This document shows positions 34,920-45,664 of a DNA stretch of 64,000 nt, one piece after another (position 1 is the first letter of the stretch; every line of letters begins with the position of its first letter). The stretch comes from DASSQJ01 sp963773655 (lineage in GTDB: Bacteria > Actinomycetota > Actinomycetes > Actinomycetales > Dermatophilaceae). The stretch covers positions 186,001 to 250,000 of the forward strand of contig CAVZBX010000001.1 of NCBI GenBank assembly GCA_963773655.1. Reading direction: 5' to 3'. The position numbers were made by a program, and so were the translations under genes. The notes beneath the pieces are model-generated. The model was not told where the DNA came from and searched no databases. It saw only the letters and a program-made list of their open reading frames with translations.

Positions 34920-36488
34920 TCAGATCCAGCTCGGGAACCACATCCGCCAGCGCCACTGGTCGTAGGGGATGACGTCGGCGACGTAGACGGGGTGGAAGAA
35001 CGCGAACAGCGCGAGGGTGAGCAGGAGGTACCCGCCGACGACGTACCAGCGTCGGCGCCAGCGCTCGGGATCGGCCTCCCGCCGGCCGAGCCACAGCCCG
35101 ATGGCGAAGACGACGGCCAGGACGACCCAGGGCTCGAACGCCACCGCGTAGAAGGTGTAGATGGTGCGGTGCTGGTAGAGGAACCACGGCAGGTACCCCC
35201 CGATCAGGCCCGCCGCGACGGCCCCGGCGCGCCAGTCGCGCCGGACCAGCCACCACCAGAGGACGACGAGCACGGCGAGGATGCCCAGCCACCACACCGA
35301 GACGGTGCCGATCGGGTTGATGGCCGCCGAGCACTGCTCGACCGTGCAGCCGTCGGTGCCGCGCTCCGGGCTCTCGTAGTAGAACGACGTGGGGCGGCTC
35401 TGGAGCAGCCACGACCACGGGTTCGACTGGTACGGGTGCGGGGTGTCGAGCGTGGTGTTGAACTCGTAGGCGTCCCGGTGGTAGATCCACCAGTTCCGCA
35501 GCACCGGCGGCAGCCACTGCGGCCCCTCGCCCGGGTGGAAGGTGTGCCACTGGCGGTGGTAGCCGTTGTCGGAGAGGAACCAGCCCGACCACGAGAGGGT
35601 GTAGGTGACGGCCGCTGCGCCGACCATCTGCAGGGCCGCGTACGGGGCGTCGACCAGGAGCGCACCGCGAACCCAGTGCCGCACCCCCGCGGCGCGCCGT
35701 GCGCCCATGTCCCACCACACCGTCATCAGCCCGAAGGCGGCGAGGAAGAACAGGCCGGACCACTTGGTGCCGACGCACAGGCCGAGCGAGACGCCGGCCG
35801 CCCACCGCCACGGCCGCAGCCCGAGCCACGGACCACCCCCTCGCGGCCACTCCCCGCGCCCCAGGGCGCCCACCGCGACGGCCAGCCGCTCGCGGCTGCG
35901 GTCGCGGTCGACGAGCAGCGCCGCGAACGCGAGCAGCGCCCAGAACATCAGGATGATGTCGAGGATCCCGGTGCGCGACATCACGAAGTGGGAGCCCTCG
36001 AAGGCGAGGAGGAACGCCGCCGTCGTGCCGAGCGCCGTCGACCCGAACATCCGCCGGGCCACCCGGCCGACGACGAGGATCGACAGCGTGCCGAGAAGGG
36101 CGACCGAGAAGCGCCACCCGAGGCCGCTGTCGACGCCGAACAGCCACTCGCCGACGGCGATGACCCACTTGCCGACCGGGGGATGGACGACGAAGTCGCC
36201 GTCGGTGGACGAGAACACGTTCGGCTGGCCGCCGACGAAGGCGGCGTCGGGCTCGTTGAGCGAGTCCAGCACCCGCATCTCGACGCCGTGGAGCAGCATC
36301 GAGTAGCCCTGCTTGACGTAGTACGTCTCGTCGAAGACGAGGGCGTGCGGCCGGTCCAGGTTCCAGAAGCGGAGCACGCCACCGACGAGGGCGACCAGGC
36401 CGGGGGCGAGCCACCCCCAGACCCGGTCCGTCGGCCGGTACCCGAGCAGCCGGGCACGCAGCTCCTCGGTCCGGGTCACGCGGGACAT
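34920..36488 (-). CDS. polyprenol-phosphate-mannose protein O-mannosyltransferase (PMT family)
   Basis: A 522-residue integral membrane enzyme from ATG 36488. It transfers mannose from polyprenol-phosphate-mannose to Ser/Thr of proteins during Sec export. Family features are ALVFDETYYVKQGYSMLLHG in the first extracytoplasmic loop (the acidic pair needed for activity), FVVHPPVGKWVIAVGEWLFG, ten or so membrane helices and the C-terminal WRWRMWFPSWI typical of the PMT_4TMC ending. In mycobacteria the PMT gene is also divergent from rsmI, as here. Confidence 0.93.
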   Translation of the reverse strand: MSRVTRTEELRARLLGYRPTDRVWGWLAPGLVALVGGVLRFWNLDRPHALVFDETYYVKQGYSMLLHGVEMRVLDSLNEPDAAFVGGQPNVFSSTDGDFVVHPPVGKWVIAVGEWLFGVDSGLGWRFSVALLGTLSILVVGRVARRMFGSTALGTTAAFLLAFEGSHFVMSRTGILDIILMFWALLAFAALLVDRDRSRERLAVAVGALGRGEWPRGGGPWLGLRPWRWAAGVSLGLCVGTKWSGLFFLAAFGLMTVWWDMGARRAAGVRHWVRGALLVDAPYAALQMVGAAAVTYTLSWSGWFLSDNGYHRQWHTFHPGEGPQWLPPVLRNWWIYHRDAYEFNTTLDTPHPYQSNPWSWLLQSRPTSFYYESPERGTDGCTVEQCSAAINPIGTVSVWWLGILAVLVVLWWWLVRRDWRAGAVAAGLIGGYLPWFLYQHRTIYTFYAVAFEPWVVLAVVFAIGLWLGRREADPERWRRRWYVVGGYLLLTLALFAFFHPVYVADVIPYDQWRWRMWFPSWI

Positions 36489-36506
36489 CGTAGGTGCGTC
36501 GTCCGG

Positions 36507-36574
36507 GGAGTCAGGAGCACGCCGCGGGCTCCGGGCCGGATGCCGTCCGGACCGGACGGGGTGCTCCTGACTCC
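36507..36574. promoter_or_regulatory. nested inverted repeats in the PMT/rsmI divergent gap
   Basis: Arms GGAGTCAGGAGCAC (36507-36520) and its perfect complement (36561-36574) are 40 bases apart. Inside lies a second hairpin, CCGTCCGG (36543-36550) and CCGGACGG (36552-36559). The position between divergent genes suggests regulation or RNA structure. Confidence 0.55.
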
Positions 36575-36644
36575 GCGGGGATGGGCGGGGGACGGGCAGG
36601 AGATCGTCGGGGGGTGGGCGGACGGCCCGTGCGAGGATCGGCCC

Positions 36645-37481
36645 ATGAGCGGCGGCGTCCTCGTCCTGGCGGCCACTCCCATCGGCGACCCCCGGGACGC
36701 CGCCCCCCGGCTCGCCGAGGAGCTCGCCGTCGCCGACCTCGTCGCCGCCGAGGACACCCGCAGGCTGCGGCGGCTGTGCCGGGACCTCGACGTCGAGCCG
36801 CCCGGCTCGGTCGTGTCCTTCCACGAGCACAACGAGTCGGCCCGCACCGCCGACCTCGTCGACCGGCTGCGCGGCGGCGACCGGGTGCTCGTCGTCACCG
36901 ACGCCGGGATGCCGTCGGTCTCGGACCCCGGCTACCGGCTGGTGCGTGCCGCGGTGGACGCCGGCATCCGGGTCACCGGCGTCCCCGGGCCGAGCGCGGT
37001 GCTGCTCGCGCTCGCCGTGTCCGGTCTGCCCGTCGACCGGTTCTGCTTCGAGGGCTTCCCGCCCCGCAAGGAGGGGGAGCGGGCGCGGGTGCTCGCGGCC
37101 CTCGCCGCCGAGCCGCGCACCATGGTCTTCTTCGAGGCCCCTCACCGGGTGGCCCGCACCCTCTCCGCGATGGCGCGGGCCTTCGGCCCCGAGCGCCCGG
37201 CGGCGGTGTGCCGCGAGCTGACCAAGACCCACGAGGAGGTGCGCCGCGGCGGCCTCGCCGAGCTCGCCGGGTGGGCGGAGGGCGGGGTCCTCGGAGAGGT
37301 GACGGTCGTCGTCGGTGGGGCCAGCGGGCCCGCGACCGACGTCCCGACCGAGCTGCCGGGCATCCTCGAGCGGGTGGCCGCGGGTGAACGCCTCAAGGAC
37401 GTCTGCTCCGACGTCGCCGCCCGCACCGGCCTCTCGAAGAAGGCGCTCTACGACGCCGCGCTGGCCGCCCGGCGGGCCTGA
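36645..37481 (+). CDS. rsmI: 16S rRNA 2'-O-ribose C1402 methyltransferase RsmI
   Basis: A 278-residue enzyme from ATG 36645, six bases after a GAGGAT -10-like element. It methylates the 2'-O of C1402 in 16S rRNA using SAM. Motifs of the tetrapyrrole-methylase fold are LVLAATPIGDPRDAAPRLAE, VAAEDTRRLRRL, VVSFHEHNE, VLVVTDAGMPSVSDPGYRLV, VPGPSAVLLALAVSGL and VFFEAPHRVARTL. The C-terminal helix LSKKALYDAALAARR is also typical. It is divergent from PMT, a conserved actinobacterial arrangement. Confidence 0.96.
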   Translation: MSGGVLVLAATPIGDPRDAAPRLAEELAVADLVAAEDTRRLRRLCRDLDVEPPGSVVSFHEHNESARTADLVDRLRGGDRVLVVTDAGMPSVSDPGYRLVRAAVDAGIRVTGVPGPSAVLLALAVSGLPVDRFCFEGFPPRKEGERARVLAALAAEPRTMVFFEAPHRVARTLSAMARAFGPERPAAVCRELTKTHEEVRRGGLAELAGWAEGGVLGEVTVVVGGASGPATDVPTELPGILERVAAGERLKDVCSDVAARTGLSKKALYDAALAARRA

Positions 37482-37604
37482 CGACGAGCCGCCCTTTCCG
37501 ATCCCTGACCATTGCTTTGCCTCCGGTGGGTGTTCAGGCGGGTCGACGGCGCACTAGCGTCAGCGGATCCCGGGACCCGGCCCCCCTTCCCCTTGGAGCA
37601 GCCG

Positions 37605-39160
37605 ATGTCCAGGACCCTCGCGCGCGCCGCCGTCGTCGTCGCCGTCGGTGCCGCAGCCGCCGTCCTCGCCCCACCCGCCCGTCCTCGCCGGGCCCCCGGC
37701 CTGCGACTCCAGGGCCAACAACACGCACGCCAAGCTCGCCGAGTGCGTCACCCTCGAGGGGGTGCGCGCCCACCAGGCCGCGCTCCAGGCGATCGCCGAC
37801 GCCAACGGCGGCACCCGCGCGGCGGGGACCCCCGGCTACGAGGCCAGCGTCGAGTACGTCGCCGACCAGCTCCGCGGCGCCGGCTACGACGTGTCCTTCG
37901 ACGAGTTCCCGTTCACCTACGTCGCGCCCTCGACGCTGCGGCAGCTGTCGCCGACGTCCGGCACCTACGAGACAGGATCGTTCACCGGCACGGGCTACGG
38001 CACCGTCACCGCGGCGGTCACCGGTGTGGACCTCGCCCTGACCGACCCGGCCGCCAGCACCAGCGGCTGCGAGGCCGCGGACTTCGCGGGCTTCCCTGCC
38101 GGGGACATCGCGCTCGTCCAACGGGGGGTCTGCACCTTCGCCACGAAGGCCCTCAACGCCGAGGCGGCCGGCGCCAGCGCGGTCGTCATCTTCAACCAGG
38201 GCAACACCCCGGAGCGCTCGGGCCTGATCATCGGCACCCTCGCCCCCGACTCGGTCGGCATCCCCGTCGTCGGCGCGAGCTTCGCCGACGGCGCCGCCCT
38301 CGCCCAGGCCGGGTCCACCGCGCTCGTCACCGTTCCCGAGCCGCAGCAGATCACCCAGCGCAACGTCATCGCCGAGAGCCGCGGCGGCAACCCCGACAAC
38401 GTCGTGATGGCCGGCGCACACCTGGACTCGGTCCAGCGCGGCCCCGGTATCAACGACAACGGGTCCGGAACGGCGGCCATCCTCGAGACCGCCATCCGGA
38501 TGGCGAAGGTCGACCCCGTGAACAAGGTCCGGTTCGCGTTCTGGGGTGCGGAGGAGTCGGGCCTGGTCGGGTCCGAGGAGTACGTCGCGGGGCTGAGCCA
38601 GGCCGAGAGGGAGAGGATCGCGCTCTACCTCAACTTCGACATGGTCGGCTCCCCGAACCACGTCTTCTTCGTGTACGACGGTGACGACTCCGACGGCGTC
38701 GGCGCCGGCCCCGGCCCGGACGGGTCCGCCCGGATCGAGAAGACCTTCGAGGCGTTCTACTCACAGCGTGGCCTAGCCGTGGAAGGGCACCGACTTCACC
38801 GGCCGCTCCGACTACGGCCCGTTCATCGCGGTCGGCATCCCGTCCGGTGGCCTCTTCACCGGCGCCGAGGGCATCAAGACGGTCGAGGAGGCCGCGCTCT
38901 GGGGCGGCACCGCGGGTGACCAGTACGACCCGTGCTACCACCTCGCGTGCGACACCTACGACAACAACAACGACCAGGCGCTCGACGTCAACGCCGATGC
39001 CGTGGCGTTCGGGGTGCTCCAGTACGCGATGAACACCTCGGACGTCAACGGTCTGGCCGGCAAGGGCAACTTCCCGCCGGTCGAGCCGGCGACGGCCGGG
39101 GCCGCGTCCACCAGCGGTCAGGGCGGCCTGCACGAGGACCACGAGCACCCCGCCGGCTGA
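37605..39160 (+). pseudogene. secreted M28 family aminopeptidase with PA domain, frameshifted
   Basis: ATG 37605 encodes a signal peptide (LARAAVVVAVGAAAAVLA). Near 37675 the frame changes and the mature protein starts with ACDSRANNTHAKLAECVTLE. A PA domain follows (GDIALVQRGVCTFATKALNA), then the M28 metal site: VVMAGAHLDSVQRGPGINDN (His, Asp), WGAEESGLVGSEEYV (catalytic Glu pair) and YLNFDMVGSPN. Near 38783 one extra base shifts the frame; TDFTGRSDYGPFIAVGIPSG and CYHLACDTYDNNN continue to TGA 39158-39160. All metal ligands survive. Expected activity: removal of N-terminal residues outside the cell with two zinc ions. Confidence 0.85.
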
Positions 39161-39306
39161 GCCGGCTCCGCGCGATGCCGGTCCGCCCACCGGGGGCGGA
39201 CCGGCGTCGTCAGGACGTGGGAAGGGCCCGGCTACCCCGCGGTAACCGGGTGAATGTCACACGGGCGCCGGCCTCGACAGCCCTCGCCCGGCCCCGAGCG
39301 GCGCAT

Positions 39307-39312
39307 TAGGGT
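39307..39312 (+). promoter_or_regulatory. -10 element TAGGGT of sdhC
   Basis: TAGGGT is followed by seven bases and GTG 39320. No ribosome binding site precedes the start, so sdhC is probably leaderless. Confidence 0.6.
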
Positions 39313-39319
39313 TCACCCC

Positions 39320-40024
39320 GTGGCCACAACGACTTCCGCACGCCCGGTGACGGGGCGCCGCACGACGATCGCCCTGAAGATCCTCATGGCCGGCACGGGG
39401 CTGGTCTTCATCGGGTACCTCCTGCTCCACATGTACGGCAACCTCAAGCTGCTGGCGGGGGAGGAGAGCTTCAACACCTACGCGGAGCACCTGCGCACCA
39501 TCGGCGAGCCGCTCCTACCGTACGGCGGCCTGCTCTGGGTCATCCGCGTGGTGCTGGTCCTCAGCCTGGTGGGCCACGTGTACGCCGCGTTCACCCTGTG
39601 GAGCCGGGCCGGCACCGCCCGCCGCACCAAGTACGCCGCGGCGAGGACCGCGATGCGGACGGCGTGGATGCGCTGGGGAGGGGTGTTCCTCTTCCTCTTC
39701 ATCATCTGGCACCTGCTCCAGTTCACGATCGTGAAGTTCTCGGTGAACCCCGACGAGCAGGGTGTCGACGTCACGGCCAACCCCTACCAGCTCGTCGTCG
39801 CCAGCTTCCAGGTCCCCTGGTCGACGCTCATCTACGTGCTGGCGATGGTCGCGCTCGCCGTGCACCTCGCCCACGGCACGTTCAGCGCCATGCAGACCCT
39901 CGGCTGGACGATGACGGCCGGCGCGTACCGCTGGGCCAAGGTCACCGGGTACGCCGTTGCGGCCCTCATCGTCGTCGGCTTCCTCATCCCGCCACTGTCC
40001 GTCCAGTTCGGCCTGATCAAGTGA
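39320..40024 (+). CDS. sdhC: succinate dehydrogenase cytochrome b subunit
   Basis: A 234-residue membrane anchor from GTG 39320. Five hydrophobic segments carry heme-ligand candidates: IGYLLLHMYGNL, VLSLVGHVYAAF, LFIIWHLLQFTIV and ALAVHLAHGTFSAMQTLGW. This matches the single-subunit, di-heme type seen in Bacillus-like and many actinobacterial complexes, rather than the SdhC/SdhD pair. It anchors SdhAB and passes electrons to (mena)quinone. It is first in the sdhCAB operon; sdhA follows after 15 bases. Confidence 0.93.
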   Translation: MATTTSARPVTGRRTTIALKILMAGTGLVFIGYLLLHMYGNLKLLAGEESFNTYAEHLRTIGEPLLPYGGLLWVIRVVLVLSLVGHVYAAFTLWSRAGTARRTKYAAARTAMRTAWMRWGGVFLFLFIIWHLLQFTIVKFSVNPDEQGVDVTANPYQLVVASFQVPWSTLIYVLAMVALAVHLAHGTFSAMQTLGWTMTAGAYRWAKVTGYAVAALIVVGFLIPPLSVQFGLIK

Positions 40025-40039
40025 GGCACTGAACCCGCC

Positions 40040-42040
<2,001 letters not shown>

Positions 42041-42042
42041 CC

Positions 42043-42066
42043 CACGGGGGACTCCGTCCCCCCGTG
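42043..42066 (+). promoter_or_regulatory. hairpin in the sdhA-sdhB gap
   Basis: CACGGGGG (42043-42050) and CCCCCGTG (42059-42066) can pair just behind the sdhA stop. Within an operon this may stabilise the upstream message or reduce read-through. Confidence 0.4.
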
Positions 42067-42113
42067 AACCCCCTGGAGTCCCGGACGGGTCACGAGACGG
42101 AAAGCGCATCTGG

Positions 42114-42854
42114 ATGAACCTCACTCTCAAGATCTGGCGACAGGCCGGACCCCGCCACCACGGCGAGCTGAAGACCTACAAGGTCAAGGACATCAGCCCC
42201 GACATGAGCTTCCTCGAGATGCTCGACGTGCTGAACGAGCAGCTCAACGCCGCCGGCGAGGAGCCCGTCGCCTTCGACTCCGACTGCCGCGAGGGCATCT
42301 GCGGGAGCTGCGGCCTGATGATCTCGGGCGAGGCGCACGGCCCGGAGCGCACCACGACCTGCCAGCTCCACATGCGCAGCTTCACCGACGGTGAGGTCAT
42401 CACCATCGAGCCGTGGCGCGCCAACGCCTTCCCGGTCATCAAGGACCTCGTGGTGGACCGCAGCTCCTTCGACCGGATCATCCAGGCCGGCGGCTACATC
42501 TCGGTCAACACCGGTTCCGCCCCGGACGCGCACGCGACCCTGGTCCCGAAGCCGAACGCCGACCGCGCCTTCGTGGCCGCCGAGTGCATCGGCTGCGGCG
42601 CCTGTGTGGCGGCGTGCCCCAACGCCTCGGCGATGCTGTTCATGGGTGCCAAGGTCACCCACCTGTCCGAGCTGCCGCAGGGCCAGCCGGAGCGCATGGA
42701 GCGCGTGCTGTCCATGGTCGGCACCCACGACGCCGAGGGCTTCGGCGGGTGCACCAACGTGGGGGCCTGCTCGCAGGCCTGCCCGAAGGGCATCCCCCAG
42801 GACGTCATCTCCACCCTCAACAAGGACCTGCGCAGCGCCCTCCGCAGCGCCTGA
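42114..42854 (+). CDS. sdhB: succinate dehydrogenase iron-sulfur subunit
   Basis: A 246-residue protein from ATG 42114. The [2Fe-2S] ligands are in DCREGICGSCGLMI and TTCQLHM. The C-terminal ferredoxin part has CIGCGACVAACPN and CTNVGACSQACPKGIP, supplying the [4Fe-4S] and [3Fe-4S]-type clusters. It carries electrons from SdhA to SdhC. It lies last in sdhCAB, 73 bases after sdhA. Confidence 0.96.
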   Translation: MNLTLKIWRQAGPRHHGELKTYKVKDISPDMSFLEMLDVLNEQLNAAGEEPVAFDSDCREGICGSCGLMISGEAHGPERTTTCQLHMRSFTDGEVITIEPWRANAFPVIKDLVVDRSSFDRIIQAGGYISVNTGSAPDAHATLVPKPNADRAFVAAECIGCGACVAACPNASAMLFMGAKVTHLSELPQGQPERMERVLSMVGTHDAEGFGGCTNVGACSQACPKGIPQDVISTLNKDLRSALRSA

Positions 42855-42913
42855 GTCCGAGGGCGTGCTCGTCGCCCGGGTCGAGGACCCGGGAACCCGC
42901 CCCCGGCCGTGGA

Positions 42914-42989
42914 CCCGCTCAGCGCACCCCGGGTGTCGTCAGCGCACGGTGCAGCAGGCGCTGAGGCGCCCGGACCTGCGCTGAGCGGG
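42914..42989. repeat. REP-like palindromic element, copy 1
   Basis: Outer arms CCCGCTCAGCGCA (42914-42926) and TGCGCTGAGCGGG (42977-42989) pair perfectly. An inner pair, TCAGCGC (42939-42945) and GCGCTGA (42958-42964), flanks GGTGCAGCA. A related element occurs at 58501-58572. Here it sits between the converging sdhB and CPBP genes and may also end transcription. Confidence 0.65.
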
Positions 42990-43000
42990 GTGCGCGGGCG

Positions 43001-43744
43001 TCACAGCCAGGAGACGTGCGGCTCGACGAGGGTGTACCCGACGAACGCGACGACGTCGAGGATGGTGTGGGCGACGACGAGCGGCATGACCCTCCGCGTG
43101 CGGGTGTACAGCCACCCGAACACCACGCCCATGACGGCGTTGCCGACGAACCCGCCGAAGCCCTGGTACAGGTGGTACGAGCCCCGGATGAGTGCGCTGG
43201 TGAGGATGACGCGCCAGGTGCCCCAGCCGGCCTCGCCCCACCGGCGGAACAGGTAGCCGACCATGACCACCTCCTCGAGCACGGCGTTCTGCGCGGCGGC
43301 GAGTACGAGGACCGGCACGGTCCACCAGGCGGCGGCCAGGTTGGCGGCGGCGACGGTCGTGTTGACGCCGAGCTCACGGGCGAGGAGGTACAGGCCCAGG
43401 CCCGGGATGCCGATGAGGGCGGCGAGCGCGGCGCCGCGCCACAGGTCCTGCCCCGGGCGCCGGAGGTCGAAGCCCATCGTGTGCGGCTCGTTAGGGTCGT
43501 CGCGGCGCAGCAGGTGCAGGGCGAGCAGCACCGGCACGAGGGGGAGCAGGATCCGGGCCAGCTGGTAGACGAGGTCCAGCCACGGCCGGTCGGGCGTGAC
43601 CGACGTGTTCATCGCGGCGGTCTGGTCCGACAGCGCCTCGACCCGGGTCAGCCGGTCGACGATGCCGAGCAGCGCCCACACCGCGGACGCGCCGAGGGAC
43701 ACCCCGAGGACGAGCCAGGTCTCGGTGAGGTGGCGGCGTGGCAT
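43001..43744 (-). CDS. CPBP family intramembrane metalloprotease-like protein
   Basis: A 247-residue membrane protein from ATG 43744. Six to eight hydrophobic segments contain the CPBP (Abi) motifs: motif 1 EEVVMVGYLFRRWGEAGW (Glu pair present, but Met-Val in place of the usual Phe-Arg), motif 2 LIRGSYHLYQGFGG (His) and motif 3 VVAHTILDVVAF (His, Asp). Members cleave prenylated or other membrane proteins, or act in bacteriocin immunity; the variant motif 1 leaves activity uncertain. It converges on sdhB across the REP-like element. Confidence 0.88.
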   Translation of the reverse strand: MPRRHLTETWLVLGVSLGASAVWALLGIVDRLTRVEALSDQTAAMNTSVTPDRPWLDLVYQLARILLPLVPVLLALHLLRRDDPNEPHTMGFDLRRPGQDLWRGAALAALIGIPGLGLYLLARELGVNTTVAAANLAAAWWTVPVLVLAAAQNAVLEEVVMVGYLFRRWGEAGWGTWRVILTSALIRGSYHLYQGFGGFVGNAVMGVVFGWLYTRTRRVMPLVVAHTILDVVAFVGYTLVEPHVSWL

Positions 43745-43967
43745 GTCGCACAGGCTAGGCGCTGCACCCGGAGGTCACTGGACACCCGCTGGACGCCGGC
43801 TGACAGCAGCGTCACCCTGTGCGTGGCGTGTGCGTGTGCGTGCGCGTCACCCGGCCCAGCGCGTCACCGAACGGCTGACGGCGCGGGACCGGCCGCCCCA
43901 GGATCGTGCTGCCTCGGGAGGGGGCGCCGGCGCGAGCGCCGGGAACCAACGACGGGGGAGATGTCGG

Positions 43968-44678
43968 ATGGGCCGGATCAGGCGTGCGGGTGCCACTGCG
44001 GCCACGACGGTCGTCGTGCTCGCCCTGTCGGCGTGCGGGTCGCTGCTCCAGGGCGGTGGCGGTACCGCCCCGGACGGCACGCCGCTGCCCACGGTGGGCG
44101 AGCTCTGGTCCTCCATGCGCGAGGCGACGCTGGCCACCGAGTCCGGGCACGTCACCGGCTTCCTGAGCGACGAGCACGAGGCCATGTCGATCGACGTGGA
44201 GGGACGTCGCGACGGCTCCAACCAGCGCGTGCGGTTCGATGGGTCGGAGGGCGCGGCGACCGTCCTCACGGTCCGCGACCGGACCTACATCCGGGGGAAC
44301 TGGGACTTCTGGACCCTGGCGACGGGTGAGCCGGAGGCCGGGGAGGCGCTGAAGAACAGGTACGTCCGGGTGCCTGCCGACGAGGCGGCGGAGTTCGGCG
44401 AGATGACCCTCGGGCCCCTGCTCGAGGAGCTCCTCTCCGCCGAGGAGCTCGGGCTCGCCGACACCGTGGGCGGCGATGTCGTCGTCCGCACGGTCGGTGA
44501 CCGCGAGGTGTGGGTGGGCATCGACACCTGGGACAGCGAGTTCTGGGTCGACCCCGAGACCTTCCACCTGGTCCGGCTGATCAGCACGGGAGACCAGGCC
44601 TCCGAGCTGAACTTCGACCGCTGGAACGCCGCGCGGACCTTCAAGGCACCGCTCCGGAGCAAGGTCGTCGTCCCCTGA
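43968..44678 (+). CDS. LppX/LprAFG-like lipoprotein
   Basis: ATG 43968 behind GGGGGAG gives 236 residues. The signal peptide ends in lipobox LALSAC, so the mature protein starts with a lipidated Cys. The rest alternates strands and helices in the half-barrel pattern of LppX/LprG proteins: VGELWSSMREATLATESGHV, VLTVRDRTYIRGNWDFW and VWVGIDTWDSEFWVDPETFH. Such proteins bind lipids or glycolipids at the outer membrane face. A related lipoprotein gene follows at 45665. The binding partner is unknown. Confidence 0.8.
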   Translation: MGRIRRAGATAATTVVVLALSACGSLLQGGGGTAPDGTPLPTVGELWSSMREATLATESGHVTGFLSDEHEAMSIDVEGRRDGSNQRVRFDGSEGAATVLTVRDRTYIRGNWDFWTLATGEPEAGEALKNRYVRVPADEAAEFGEMTLGPLLEELLSAEELGLADTVGGDVVVRTVGDREVWVGIDTWDSEFWVDPETFHLVRLISTGDQASELNFDRWNAARTFKAPLRSKVVVP

Positions 44679-44693
44679 GCGGACGCCCGCGGG

Positions 44694-44879
44694 TCAGTGC
44701 GCGGCGGCGAGGCGGTAGTAGGCCGGGACCGTGAGGCCACGGCGGCGCCGGTCGGCACGGGTCGAGGCGAGCGCGGGCACGACGACCCCGAGGGTGAGGC
44801 CGACGACGGCCAGGCCGAGCACGATGGTGCCGACGAGCATGACGGTGGCGATGGTGGCGAGGCCGGTGATGGGGCCCAT
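44694..44879 (-). CDS. 61-residue membrane protein next to TetR regulator
   Basis: ATG 44879 with a good site (GAAAGGA) gives 61 residues. One long hydrophobic helix with small residues (TVMLVGTIVLGLAVVGLTLG) is followed by a basic tail RADRRRRGLTVPAYYRLAAA. The start lies 17 bases from a perfect operator-like palindrome shared with the divergent TetR gene, so it is a probable regulatory target. The family is not recognised. Confidence 0.7.
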   Translation of the reverse strand: MGPITGLATIATVMLVGTIVLGLAVVGLTLGVVVPALASTRADRRRRGLTVPAYYRLAAAH

Positions 44880-44895
44880 GCTGCTTCCTTTCTGC

Positions 44896-44918
44896 GGATG
44901 TAGAACACTTCTACATCC
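44896..44918. promoter_or_regulatory. TetR-type operator palindrome
   Basis: GGATGTAGAA (44896-44905), CAC, TTCTACATCC (44909-44918): a perfect 10+3+10 palindrome between the small membrane protein gene and the TetR gene. It overlaps the likely promoter of the small gene. A third half-like copy (GTAGAA) follows at 44919-44924. Confidence 0.75.
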
Positions 44919-44964
44919 GTAGAACGCGCGTGGGGGCCGGGGTGTTCCCGGCACAATGGGCTCG

Positions 44965-45582
44965 ATGCCGACCACCTCCGCGACCCCCGGCCGGCCACCC
45001 TCGGGGCGCCGCGCCCAGCTCCTCACCGCGGGTGTCGAGGTGCTCGCCGACTCCGGGCTGCGGGGCCTGACCCACCGCGCCGTCGACGCCGCCGCGGGCC
45101 TGCCGGAGGGCACCTGCTCGGCCTACCTGCGGACCCGTTCGGCGCTGCTCGTGGCGCTGGCCGAGGACGTCGGGGGTCGGCTCGCCCGTGACGTCGAGGC
45201 GACGGCCGCGGCGCTCCCGTCCGAGGGCGACTCGGACGCCGACCACGTGGCCACCGTCGCCGCCGCGGTCACCGACCTGCTCGTGGGCTGGCTGCAGCGC
45301 CCCCAGGTCGTGCGGGCCCAGGCCGAGCTCGCCCTCGAGGCGGCCCGCAACCCGGAGCTGATGACCGTCGTGGACCGGTGGCGCGCCGGACTGCTCCACG
45401 TCGTGGAGGGCATCGTCGACCAGTCGAGCGCCTCCGCGCGTCCCCACCGGGCCGCCGTCGCGGTCGCCGCGCTGGAGGGCGTCCTCGTCACCGCGGCCCG
45501 GATGCCTGCCGCGGCGCGACGGGAGTTCGTGGAGGAGGCGGTCCCGGCGCTGGTCGGGGGCCTGCACGTGGGCGCCGGCTGA
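44965..45582 (+). CDS. TetR family transcriptional regulator
   Basis: ATG 44965 is seven bases after CACAAT, a -10-like element also seen before the other TetR gene; ATG 44956 in the same frame is the alternative. The DNA-binding domain is RRAQLLTAGVEVLADSGLRG and LTHRAVDAAAGLPEGTCSAY (helix-turn-helix) with YLRTRSALLVALAEDV. The C-terminal helical domain is the ligand/dimer part. It probably binds the palindrome at 44896-44918 and represses the divergent 61-residue gene and perhaps itself. The ligand is unknown. Confidence 0.85.
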   Translation: MPTTSATPGRPPSGRRAQLLTAGVEVLADSGLRGLTHRAVDAAAGLPEGTCSAYLRTRSALLVALAEDVGGRLARDVEATAAALPSEGDSDADHVATVAAAVTDLLVGWLQRPQVVRAQAELALEAARNPELMTVVDRWRAGLLHVVEGIVDQSSASARPHRAAVAVAALEGVLVTAARMPAAARREFVEEAVPALVGGLHVGAG

Positions 45583-45664
45583 CGCCGGCCGGGTGGGCTG
45601 CGGGGGTGCCGGGAAGGGTCGGGCCCTGCCTACGATGGGCGTCCGACGAGCGGCAGGGGGAGCG

